Positions 1 to 10,711 of a stretch of 64,000 bases of DNA are shown one piece after another; the stretch's first letter is position 1; each line of letters starts with the position of its first letter. The DNA comes from Aporrectodea caliginosa. Taxonomy: Eukaryota > Annelida > Clitellata > Crassiclitellata > Lumbricidae. The DNA is taken from positions 1,801,231-1,865,230 of the forward strand of contig JACEVL010000159.1 of NCBI GenBank assembly GCA_020284085.1. Direction: 5' to 3'. The position numbers and the translations under genes were made by a program. The notes under the pieces were generated by a model, which was not told where the DNA came from, made no database searches, and saw nothing but the letters and a program-made list of their open reading frames with translations.

Positions 1-1447
1 CACCAAATTGTCTCTGAGCAATCGTCATTTTCTTACTTTAATCTGACCATAAAACTTAATATAACTTAAACAGTGCAAACCAAGTCAAATTATCATCATA
101 TTTCAACCAAAGAAACGGACTGCTTTCGTTTTATTAAGTCAAAACTAGTTCCAACAGCTTTACTGACAGGACATAACCGGTTCTATCTCTTAGTTCAGCA
201 GATACCAAGGGCAAATCAGATTATCTCAGCCGGACGAATGAACATGGCGACGACCACATACATGTAATGACGATAAAGCCACAGTGTCCGGGTTCAACTC
301 CACATTTCGCACCAAGGACACTATCTTTGGCACACCTCTAACCCACCATAGGATCCAAGAAAAAGGCTAGGGAACAGCAATTTAGGTTGGAGCATCAGGC
401 CTCAGATCAGGCATACTACGCAACCAGCTCAACCCTGCCTTGTCCCATCTTTACATTGCATCATCTCTCAGAGCCCATGCTTACGAACGATCACTTTTAC
501 ACTAGTGAACTTCGCTTCGTGACTCGGAAAGTACGTCATTCTAATAAACCAAAGTCTTCACCCTTCATAAGTCAAGCTGAAACAATCCAAGCCCATTGTA
601 TCAGCGAATAACCACCCAAAATCTTAGCCGGAAACTCAACATTCATTACCTGCAGTATTGCAGCGGTGTATCTACTAATATACCATTACATTGATAGCGG
701 ACAATTGTAGCAATTGTGAGTTGGTATGTTAATGCACAAATACTAGAATTGACATTATGCGAAATTTTATTTTTTTATGTCTCGGCCATCAGAGCTCAGA
801 GTCCAATCTCGTGGACCCTGAAATACAATCGAGTTCCTCTGGTGAGCCAATGCCAAATTGTTTCAAAATTGTCCACTCTGAGAGAGGGGGAGGACCTGAG
901 AGAATCTGAACTCAATGACCATACAACACAATCTGAACCCTAACAATTGACAAGTCTTTGGCCATCTGCTAATGGACAATTAGATTCCAATTGAATGTAA
1001 GGCTATAAAATGAAGACTTGTACTTGTGTTTCTATCATAAGACGATTACAAGCAAATGGAAGCTAAAGGCCTCTCATCCAAAGTTATGGAAATGGACGCA
1101 AACGTCAACAAGACGAAGTTATGGACACAAACGCCAACAAGACGAAAGTGGTGGAAATAGTCGCAGAATCAAAGGTGTGTTGCTTTCTATTGTCTTAAAA
1201 TCCGTTCATTGTCATTAACATTTCGCCTAACTAAAAAATTAATGCATTTTGCGCAGTAACTGAAATGTTGTTACATTATACAATCGGTTATTCTTCTCGG
1301 AATATTCATTTTTTAACTCGATTAACTCTATTATATTAAAATCTGTTCATTGGCGTACATACTATAATCGTATATTGGATTTTGTTGTCACTACAAGTAA
1401 TATTGCTTTACCATTTCGAGTTCCTAAGAAATTTATAGATCTACATT
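1..1447. other. no recognisable gene
   Basis: AT-rich sequence. Only short open frames (75 codons or fewer) occur, and none shows a domain, signal peptide or conserved cysteine pattern that I recognise. I see no terminal repeats or tRNA-like boxes. It is probably intergenic or deeply decayed repeat. Confidence 0.6.
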
Positions 1448-1448
1448 T

Positions 1449-1645
<197 letters not shown>

Positions 1646-2558
1646 AACTATTCTGCATTTGAATGAAAGAAAACAATAGTCAAGATGATTGAAATAATTA
1701 TATTTGTATTAACACAGAAACCAGACAAGGAATCGAATGACGATGGGACACGCCACGAGTCGCTCTTTTCTGGCGGTTTTTGTCCAGGCGCATATAATCA
1801 TCGTCGAAATTTAGCAATCCTGCGGATGGCTCGACCTTCCTTGCATCCTCCTCAACAACAGGACTCAAGTGATTATTGGGACGCACGTCGATTGCCTTAT
1901 CCAAGAGATGTAACAGATATACAAAAATCATTAGCTGAACTGACTCTTTATCTAAGACAGGGCACTCCGAAATGGTAGTAGGGTATATTTCACAACCGGA
2001 GGCAAATTAGATATATTCCGTCTTCTCCTTTGGGCGGCTTACACAAAGTGTAAAATTATAATTTTAATTTTTAAATACATCATAGGGCATAAGTTAGTTA
2101 GAAAAAATTATTTATGTTATAAAAAATTACTATTTAGATGATTAGTATGAGAGAAAAAATTATAAAGTCCAATTTTAACCCGAAATTGCGTTGGTCCTTT
2201 CTAATGGTGCGTCAATTCAACGTTACGTTTTGGGTTGAAGCGCCGAACTGATGTTTTATAATTTTTAGATCATTAACTTACATATAGCCATTGCTTCGTG
2301 TGGTTTTTATTAACTTATTAACGAATTAAATAATTAAAAATAAATAAAACCCTCTGTCTTCAAATATTGCTTACAACACCGTTACGAATGGGTTTATGCC
2401 ATCTGTGGAATAAATTGTTAACTCAATTTTTTTTAATTGACATCTTCGATATCAGGGAACATTTCTGCATTGATTTTACCAAAAAGAAATCAATGTGGAT
2501 GTCTGCTTCTGTTGACAATTTGCCGAAATTTATCCGGTTATGTAATAGTATAAAAAAG
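1646..2558. other. no recognisable gene
   Basis: A 97-codon frame at 1685-1978 is the longest. It is Arg- and Pro-rich near its end and matches nothing I recognise. The rest is AT-rich with no clear structure. Confidence 0.5.
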
Positions 2559-2925
2559 ATTTACAACTCCGTGACGGTAATAATTGTATTTTGCGTATAT
2601 ATATAATTTTTTTTCTTTCAAAAATAATATTGAGACTGACAGCTTGTCCACTATAAACTAACTATTTTTTATATCTTAACTCGTCTGGTAAGAGTGGAGA
2701 CCTAACTATGAATATTTTACAACTCCGTTACTACAACTCCGTTACATTATTTTTCTATTAAAATGAATTTATTTAATGGTACATGTAGATAATATATCGT
2801 AATAATAATTTAGGTTGCTGTGTAATAATTTAATACACACTTAATACTAATTAATCACTAATTAGGCCTATTAACAGTGGCGGTATAGTGTACTGTGTTT
2901 TTATTAAGTAACGGAGTTGTAAATA
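2559..2925. mobile_element. possible small inverted-repeat element
   Basis: The motif TTTACAACTCCGTGAC at about 2559 is mirrored by GTAACGGAGTTGTAAA ending near 2925 (one mismatch). Two further copies of TACAACTCCGTTAC lie inside at about 2718-2750. The layout is that of a MITE about 367 bp long with subterminal repeats. I found no clear target duplication, so the borders and class are unproven. Confidence 0.35.
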
Positions 2926-3587
2926 TTTAGGAATCAAAGTTGTATGTGTTTCACATAGTAACAAAATAAAATGAAAAATAAGGCCAAATCTGTCAAATTT
3001 AAGCTCTGCTCAATATTAAGTATGCTTCAGCACTGCTAGTAAAATATTTGTGTAAGAATTTTTTTTATTTTGCATGACTTTGATTTTCTCTAATTCTATT
3101 TCTGAATTTGACTCCGGTTGTGAAATATACCCAGTAAACTTATTTATTTTGACGTCAACTTATAAGAATTGTTCGCGTTATTCTTACAACTAAACATTTG
3201 AGGTTATACGAGTAATCTTATTCAAATGGCTTTTATTCATTTAACTATCACATCTTTAAAGCCAAAATGAATTTTAAAAAAACAAAGTTAGAAATAGTGA
3301 AGATGATGTGTGCCTTGGGTGGAAACGAGAATTCGGAGATTGGGTAAGTATGTTCATACATTGTAACTTCTAAAGCGACTTGTTCATTGTTGTAATAGCA
3401 AGTTGTAATAGCACGTGTATAAGTGAACATAACAAAGGCACTATTGTTCGTCCAAAGTGAGAATTTGCGAGTTGATAGCTACATGCGAGATTTCTAGTCT
3501 AAAGTTTAAAACACAAGTCCTCGATTCTAGTCATAGGACAGATGTTGCCACCACAACAGCGGCTTTATGTGATTAACATCAGCAGCT
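2926..3587. other. no recognisable gene
   Basis: AT-rich, without a convincing frame or repeat structure. A 60-codon minus-strand frame is not recognisable. Confidence 0.5.
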
Positions 3588-3925
3588 TGGATAGCGAGGA
3601 ATTGGTAACAGCAGCAGCGGGCGGCAGCAGCAGCAGCAGAATCAGCTTGAGCTGATTAACAGCTATAGCAGTATCAGCGGTAGCAGCAGCAGCAGCAAGT
3701 TGAGGTGAGCCGGTGAGATCCTCTGGTTTTCAGATTTAGAAGTTGAGAACTACGTGTTTTCAGTTTTCTGTTTTAGAAGTTGAGAACCTCTGGTTTTCAG
3801 TTTTAGAAGTTGAGATCTACGTGTTTTCAGTTTTCTGTTTTAGAAGTTAAGAACCTCTGGTTTTCAGTTTAGAAGTTGAGATCTACGTGTTTTCAGTTTT
3901 CAGTTTTAGAAGTTGAGAACTACGA
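3588..3925. repeat. AGC-rich tract and 67-bp tandem repeat
   Basis: Positions 3588-3705 are rich in AGC/GCA triplets. From about 3717 a unit of roughly 67 bp is repeated about three times with small differences. It contains CTCTGGTTTTCAG, TTTTAGAAGTTGAG and ACGTGTTTTCAG. No coding function is evident. Confidence 0.85.
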
Positions 3926-6152
3926 GTATTGATCAGTGATGTAAGGTATATAATATTCGTTTAATGTGAATCAGGTTGACAAGCCGCAACCGGTTACAAG
4001 ATAAAGTGAAATGAGATTAGTAATTTAAAATTCTATAGGTTATTGTTTGTTCAGGAGTTATTTTTTGAGCAAGCTCCTATAAGAGAACCCTAGGAATGTA
4101 GTTCTTATCATCCTTATCTGGTAATACAAAATCGTGAGTTCTAGGGCGATGGCTGTAACTACGCTTGATGACAGGCGGAAACAAGGACGCAGGACGTGGG
4201 ATGTGGGTCTTAACACCTATATTTACGGAGCCCTTTATTTTGCAAAGCGATCACATCTTATGATGGAGTGGGCGGAACCTCAACGCTTTATCATCAGCAT
4301 GATTGTAATGTAGTCGAAACTCCCTACATCATAGCTGTAGCGAGTTACTCTTATGTTTTCAACGAGCGTGTAGCTTTTCATCTGATTCAATATCAACTGC
4401 ATATACTCGAAATTTCTAATCTGCTTTTTTCCCAGTTTGTCGTAATTGCTCAATTGTACGGATTACTACGGCATTCAGCATCCGTTAACTTTTCAAAATT
4501 TCAAAAATGATCAGCTATAATGTCATAGTTTTAAGCTTTAGACTTCAACGATTGTTGGTTTTAAGTTGTGTGTCGCGTATACCGACCACGCTTTCCTTAG
4601 CCTCGAGGCATTGGGGCGATGAGTGGTGGGAGGAAGCAGCCGCCTGCCCTTCCCCTCCCAATTTCATACTACCAATAATTGTATAATGCAGATGAAAATG
4701 TTTGCATCTTACACATTCTGCGGCTTACAAAGTTTGTTGCTGAATGAATATAGTTCAATAAGTTTATAGAGCTCTTCGAGTTGGATTTAATAATAATTAT
4801 ATCGATGTTAATTGGTTTATGCGACGCTACAAGCAAAGATGATGGGTCTTGTTGTTATACGATTTATTCTGCGCCACTACCAGCCAAATCCATCCGATGC
4901 TAACTCACTCACATTATAGATTCCATTTGCTTCCATTCGAATTGTTTGTAGACAAGTGTTTTAAGGTACCGTTAAACGATTCTTGTAGCGCCATTCACTT
5001 AGTTTAAAGATATCTAGTTTATGTGCAATGATGGAGCGCGCATTCGTTCAACACATTATCTTCAGTGATGTCAGGTATACCAAGTCGTTATATCATTACT
5101 GACTATGGAACTCTTTTGTAGATTCTTTGGTTGAGAATACTACGAGAGGCAGAAACGATTAAGCGAAAACCTATCAGTTTATTATGTTGAGCGTTCTACG
5201 AACTCTATATTTTGCAGGAATTAAGTTTCTTCATTAGATTAAGCGAGAACATATTGGTTTTTTTAGGTTTGAGCGTCCTAAGAACTCACCAGTTGACGAT
5301 ATTAATTTTTTCATTCTACAATGGTTTTAAGTTTCTTTCGTTCGAGACGTGCGAGGCGACTTCGCTCTTTCTTAACCTCGGCGTATAAGGGCGGCACCTC
5401 TTTCAGCTGTGTACTCGTTGTATGGCAACTGGTAATGTTTCAGAAATAACAACAACGTTTTACAATGTCGCACCAGCGGTTTCTCACGCAGCTCTACGCC
5501 ATACGCGGCTATACTTTGAAGTAAGAAGTCTTAATCTCACGAGTCTGCTAAGCAAAGTCACATCATATCTCTTCTTGCCAGTTTCTCAAGCTATAAGATT
5601 AGCAAAGGTTTGCAAAGTTGTGCAAAGAACGCGAGTTTCAAAAAGTCTTCTAATCGTTTTTCAGACTGTGAGGTTTGCAATGCATCTCAACAACCCAAGA
5701 GTTGCAATTTTGCTTTGATTCTCATGACTCTAAGAATCTAAAGTCGTCTAATGTACAAGCCACTATTTCACATGTCCTCACAAAATAAAAGTTGTGAGTT
5801 ATGAAAATTTATCAATCTCTTACTCAAACATGTGAACTATAGCTAAGTTTGTAATAGATGTTCCAAACAATTTATGGTTTGCAGGCTTCATAACATAGGC
5901 TGCTTATAGCTTCCAATACACACTCAAAACCTAAGAAATGAGATAGCTTCTAAAGTGCCACGGTGTGAATAGTTGGACTTATCATTGCCACTCGAGTTGG
6001 AGTGAAGATTACTTGCATTCATTGGTTAAGTTTCAAACAAATTTCTAAGGAAATCATCATCACATATTCGTTTATTTCAAGAAAAATCAAGTTGACACAG
6101 CCGCAACTTCAACCAGCAACAGTGCATTATGCGGAATGAGTTTTATGGATGA
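3926..6152. other. no recognisable gene; two copies of a dispersed motif
   Basis: Long AT-rich stretch with no supported gene. A motif resembling TATTCGTTTAATG, followed by GTTGACAcrsCCGCAAC, occurs at about 3954-3995 and again, diverged, at about 6067-6100. A third copy lies at about 46563-46600. It probably marks a dispersed repeat. The 98-codon frame at 5422-5718 is not recognisable. Confidence 0.45.
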
Positions 6153-6509
6153 AGAAAGAATGAAGAGAGAGTTGTAGAAATGCCAGTCGGAAGTTACAAA
6201 CAACGAAAATGTAGGCTACATGTTGAACGAGGCCCCATACAAGCTGAAGTTAATGACAAATACTTTATAAAGCCTAACAACGAACAGAAATCAATGGATT
6301 TGCACTCTAATAGACTGAAGCGACTGAAGACTGAGAATGAAAAGCTACACTCTTAATTGCTGTGTAGAAATTGTAAAATACACAGAGTAGATATTCTGTA
6401 TTTGCCATGTACTCATATAATTTGTTGTGAGAAATGTGTAGATCTTTTAACACATTGCCTTCTGCGTGGCGAAAGAATTCTTGGGACTGCTAGGGTATTC
6501 ATGGTTTAA
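6153..6509 (+). pseudogene. RING-finger fragment, IAP (BIRC)-like
   Basis: The frame is open from 6153 and the first ATG is at 6180. It encodes a Lys/Glu-rich stretch ending NRLKRLKTENEKLHS, an in-frame TAA at 6354-6356, and then a C-terminal RING-like domain ending at the TAA at 6507-6509. The domain reads CRNC, 11 residues, CTH, then HIICCEKC, with a terminal GTARVFMV. A heptad-like segment, then a RING closing the protein, is the layout of inhibitor-of-apoptosis proteins, where the RING is an E3 ubiquitin ligase. The last zinc ligand is missing: THCLLRG stands where a C-x2-C pair is expected, as if one codon were lost. With the nonsense codon this suggests a pseudogene. No BIR domain is visible upstream, so it may be a lone exon or a partial retrocopy. 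Confidence 0.55.
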
Positions 6510-7339
6510 TATTCTCCATTGACTATAGGTGTCTAACGTGTTTTCTACATCTAGCAAAAAGAAGACATGTTCCATTTAAATAAAATTTAATAAAATATAC
6601 ACAGTTCTTTGTGTAATTGTTAAAGTAAGTAAGCTTCGCAGCTCACAATTCATCATTAAGCAGCGGCTAGTCAATTTCTTAGGCCTTCGATTCACTAACA
6701 CTTCGCTTATGCCACTTATTGTACATGGTCGCAGATATGTAGCGATTTTTGCCGATCGATTCTCTGAAATGATCTTGAGTTCTCTGCATACATAAAAATA
6801 TATAAGAAAATGAATTATAGTTTCAGAAAGAACAAAGTTTCGCAACTTACAATTCATAGCATAGCAATATCGAATAACATAATATGAAAAGATGCATACT
6901 CGCAGTCATTGAAGTCATCTTGCCTAGCTTAACGAAGTCGAGCTGTGCCTGAGCCATATCTTCTTTCGAATGCTACAAAAGATTTGTGAGCGAACTATGT
7001 TTGAATGAGTTAAAGTATTCCTTTATAGCATAAGAGAAAATGTACTTTATACCATCGAACAATAAAGTATTGTTTAGATTTGAGAAGAGGCTTTAGCTGT
7101 ATGGACTGGCTCGCCTCCCATTGGATGCCTCTTCCAAAAGCAGGCGCAGTCGTAGTTGTACTAGTTGTAGGCTAGTCATTAAGCGACCTTTGAACTGAAC
7201 CCTTGGTACATATGTCAAAAAACTGATAGCGTCAGCAAGTGATGCTAAAACATACAGTCGTTTCTAGGTCAACTGATACTAAAACATAGAGTCGTTTCTA
7301 TGTCAACTGTTGTACGTATGTATGTATACATGTTTGAGC
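6510..7339. other. no recognisable gene
   Basis: AT-rich. A 93-codon minus-strand frame (6576-6857) shows no known domain. Confidence 0.5.
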
Positions 7340-7548
7340 ACTTGCTATAGCGCCCCTTCAAGATTTCTACTCGGAGGCGCTCCCGACTACAGCGCGGACA
7401 CTGAATCGGAGTTTCACGCCGAAGCGCATGAGCAATTGCGAGTGAAGGACTTGCCCAGGGTCCCTACGTGGCGGCTTGAGGTAGATTCGAACCCGCAACC
7501 CTCGGGCTGCAAGGCACCGAACATACCCCTACACCACCGCGCCCCACA
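7340..7548 (-). mobile_element. tRNA-derived SINE
   Basis: Read on the minus strand, the element starts near 7548 with a tRNA-like head. An A-box-like TGGTGTAGGGGTA is at 7524-7536 and a B box GGTTCGAATCT at 7483-7493, the usual spacing for an RNA polymerase III promoter. The body continues to a tail with GGGAGCGCCTCCGAGTAG and CTTGAAGGGGCGCTATA (about 7343-7382). The same tail is found at the 3' end of a LINE remnant at 39347-40230, which points to the LINE family that probably mobilised it. No long A-tail is seen. Confidence 0.75.
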
Positions 7549-7864
7549 ACTGTTGCTAAAAATAGATCTCATATCTAGGTAAAAAAGTAGGTCAAAATGT
7601 GATAGTTAAAAATACAGTCCTTACACTACTATCATTATCATTATCACAGGATATTGTTGAAACAGACTGAATGATTATTTGCTGCGGCGTTTCTTGCGTT
7701 TCTTCTGCCTGTCTCTTCATTAATTCGTTGAACTGCTTTGAGAACTTATTATTTGGTTATTATTATTATTTGTAGAGAAACAATTCATCCGCTGTGAATT
7801 TTTGCAATGGAGGTTTGTATAACTGGTTTTTTGTGTGCAGAATTTTGTTAGTATGCCTGTCACT

Positions 7865-8195
7865 ATAACTTCTAGCTGCCTTCCCTCTTTACCTTCCTTC
7901 CTGTACCTCTGCCTCCTCCTCGTTCTCTTTCTCTGCCTCTGTCTCTGTCTCCACCTCTCCGTCTGCCTCTCTCTTTCCACTCCTGAGGATGGTCTGTTAC
8001 TATGGTAAATACTTCGAGATGCCACATACCTACTTCTTCCCTCTTCCTCAGCCTCTTCCTCCGTCTCTACATCTGCCTCTTCCTCTACTTCTCTGTCCCT
8101 GCTTCTGTCTCTGCCTCTCCATCCCTCCGGTCGTCTGTCTCTTCTTCCGTTCCTCCTTCCGACTCCAACCTTCTTCCTTTGCTTTCCTTTGCTTT

Positions 8196-8267
<72 letters not shown>
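7865..8267. repeat. CT-rich tract and (TC)n microsatellite
   Basis: Pyrimidine-rich imperfect CTCT/CTTC/CTGC repeats run from about 7865 and end in about 68 bp of pure TC dinucleotide (8199-8267). Long open frames on both strands here (Ser-Leu or Glu-Arg repeats) are repeat artefacts. Confidence 0.95.
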
Positions 8268-8269
<2 letters not shown>

Positions 8270-8415
8270 CAGGGGTCCAACTCCAAAAAAAGAGATTTCA
8301 CGACACCACAGTTGTTAGCCAATTTTAGGACATTTTCATCGCGAGAAAAGTTTGTGTCCAATTCATAGTTTGACAGAGTTTAACAGCAAACCGCACATAG
8401 CAGCAACCATTCTGC

Positions 8416-9475
8416 ATGTCGCAGAAACTCTACCAGTATTCTAGCGACTTCAAACTACGTGGTGATTGGACCTGTTCTTCAAACTTAAGTAGGCATTCGA
8501 TTCTTGTTACCCTAACACAAAACAAGATCTCGTCAAATCAAACCTCCTCCTCACTAACAGACAACATAATAACTAATGCTCATCCCAGTGGAATTAATTC
8601 ATGTTACATATGGGTAACTGATATCTCAGATCATCTCCCTATTTGCTGCGTGATTTCCATGCCTAATTCTAAACTAGTCATAACCAAAACGTTTTGCTAT
8701 AAAAGGAAATTTCTGAAGAGTCTCTTATGAAATTTAGACAGGATCTTGCAAGTTATGATTATGTGGAGGGATCAGTCCTCGAGCCCTGTTACCAATGTGT
8801 CTTTTGACACCTTTCTTAAGCAATTCAACTATTTCTATGATCATAATTTCCCACCATATACTTCAGTGTTTAAGCATAAGTCAAATGATTTACCATGGCT
8901 AACAACAGCTCTAAAGAAATCGATTCCAAAAAAGAATCGCATGTACAAAGAATGCGTAAGAAAAACCGGTGGTAATGAGTGTCTTTTTTTAAATATAAAG
9001 ATTATAGAAACAAACTTACCACTTTGCTCAGAGCAGCTGAAAAAATTACTATGCAGATAAACTGGAATATCACAAAACAATTTACATAAAGTGTGGAAAA
9101 TTATTAATACAATTATTGGTGAGAAAACTTATAAGGACAATGTTACTGAGATTACTCATGATGGAAAATTTTAACTGATCCCACGGCTATAGCTGATAGA
9201 TTTAACAAATATTTTAATAATATTGGTCCTCAGCTTGCTCAGGGTATTTCTCCTGTTTCTGAATGTTACACTGACTACTTAAAATACAGACTCCCACACT
9301 CAATTTTCTTTAACCCAGTCTCACCCAAGAAAATTATTGATATTATAGATACACTACAAGATTTTCTTAGTAAAGGGTTTGACGACATTCCAGTAATGAT
9401 TTTAAAACAATGCTCCTATGAAATCTCACCTATATTGTCGGAGATATTTAACCCATCATTGTCTAATGGTGTCTT
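8416..9475 (+). pseudogene. LINE-A, 5' part (endonuclease C-terminus to RT start)
   Basis: Decayed coding DNA of a non-LTR retrotransposon, readable only across several frames. An AP-endonuclease end is seen (SLTDNIITN, then DISDHLPICCVIS), then a linker with LPWLTTALKKSI. From about 9170 comes the region before the RT core (DRFNKYFNNIGPQLAQ, then DDIPVMILKQCSYEISPILSEIF). The frame stops at about 9475, where a Ty3/gypsy LTR begins. The catalytic RT core is not here. Later parts of the same LINE type lie at 16157-16747 and 19361-19865. L2/CR1-like affinity is inferred from motif style. The 5' end is truncated near the CT-rich tract. Confidence 0.8.
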
Positions 9476-9978
9476 TTACCAGGATAGCGCTTCAGAAGTT
9501 CCCCCAGTCTTCAATGTCTGCCAGGCTCGGCCTCTCCGGTCAGGCAGAGGACTTAAATCGATGTTAGCGACCACCGAACGTCGATTAGATGAAGAAGACG
9601 ACAAGACCCCAAGTCAATGAAATCACTTGTATTATCGAACGACAACTCAAACGCAACTGACAGAAAGTAATCAAGAACGACTGAACGGTCATAGGTCTTA
9701 ACGGGTTAGCGACCACGAACGCGATTAGATGAAGAAGACGACAAGAGCCAAGTCACTGAAATCACTTGTATTATCGACGACAACTCAAATTCAACTGACA
9801 GAAAACTCACTACGCGTCTTAAGCAGCGCTATTTATACACAACTAGGGGGGACTGGCGGTCCCCGGGGGGGACCAACGGTCCCGGGACCAACGGTCCCGG
9901 GGGGACCAACGGTCCCGGGGGGACCGAAGCCTACTTTACAGGCAACATGAGCGGGGTCATAGCGTCCATATCGCTACA
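9476..9978 (-). repeat. 3' LTR of the gypsy element
   Basis: About 503 bp, matching 15747-16156 in blocks. It differs by an internal partial duplication: a block beginning TTAGCGACCAC is present at 9563 and again at 9706. It also differs by a 20-bp stretch, GGACCGAAGCCTACTTTACA (9921-9940), that is absent from the other LTR. A TATA box on the minus strand lies at 9829-9838. GC-rich GGTCCCGGGGGGACC-type repeats lie at 9848-9925. Confidence 0.88.
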
Positions 9979-9995
9979 ACTTTCCCCCCACTAAA
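9979..9995 (-). promoter_or_regulatory. polypurine tract of the gypsy element
   Basis: On the minus strand the purine-rich run TTAGTGGGGGGAAAGT directly precedes the LTR start TGTAGCG. That is the expected position of the plus-strand primer used in reverse transcription. Confidence 0.85.
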
Positions 9996-10608
9996 GAAAG
10001 GGGATGCCCCCATCCCCAAGGAGGGGGTTTACTAACTTACTTAATATAGACAGCGCACAACTAAAATGCAGTATTAAAACATTGAGGTCCTGGCGAGATT
10101 GTTTTCCAGCATGGTTCCCTACTCACCCCGTCAATATTATGCATAATGGTCACATAACTGTTCAAAGAAAACATCACCCTGAGTACTGGGTAGCAAAGAA
10201 TGTCATCAGGCTCTTCTCTAGTCAATGTCCTGCATAAAGACTAAAACGCAGCACCTAACACCTAGCAAAAACCTTAATTATACTCATAGGGAATTAAAGA
10301 CTGCAATTCAGACGTGCTAAATCCGGAGCTTTCACATGATCAGTCACTTTAAACAAATAAAATCTCCCCGTTTATCGGGTATGCAATACGATACAAACAT
10401 TTCTCTAACAAACAGTGATCAATTTCAACATCAGATTGCAGACAATCTCACCAAAGCACTTTCGAGCGTCAATCATCATCGGCATCCGAGCTGAGGGTCT
10501 CTGTGTCCTCTGCGAATCGTCGGACGGAGTCCCGGAAGGGACATAATCATTATCATCATCATCATCGTCAACGGATACGAAGATTCACTGGCTGGGCCAA
10601 TCAGCAGG

Positions 10609-10703
10609 CGGTCCCGGGGGGGGACCGGCCGTCCCGGGGGGGACTGGCGGTCCCGGGGGGACTGGCGGTCCCGGGGGGACCAGCGGTCCCGGGGGGGACC
10701 GGG
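10609..10703. repeat. GGTCCCGGGG minisatellite at the pol 3' end
   Basis: Short tandem units of the type GGTCCCGGGGGGACC with 2-5 bp spacers. Arrays of the same unit occur in both LTRs (9848-9925 and about 16077-16134). Each unit is close to palindromic. The array lies just downstream of the Gag-Pol stop. Confidence 0.85.
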
Positions 10704-10711
10704 GCCGGACT

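Noticed and set aside
7340..7548. Functional tRNA gene on the minus strand
   Set aside because: A and B boxes are present but the acceptor stem does not close and a SINE body and LINE-type tail follow.
7720..8361. 213-codon minus-strand frame rich in Glu-Arg
   Set aside because: Caused by the TC microsatellite; no start context or domain.
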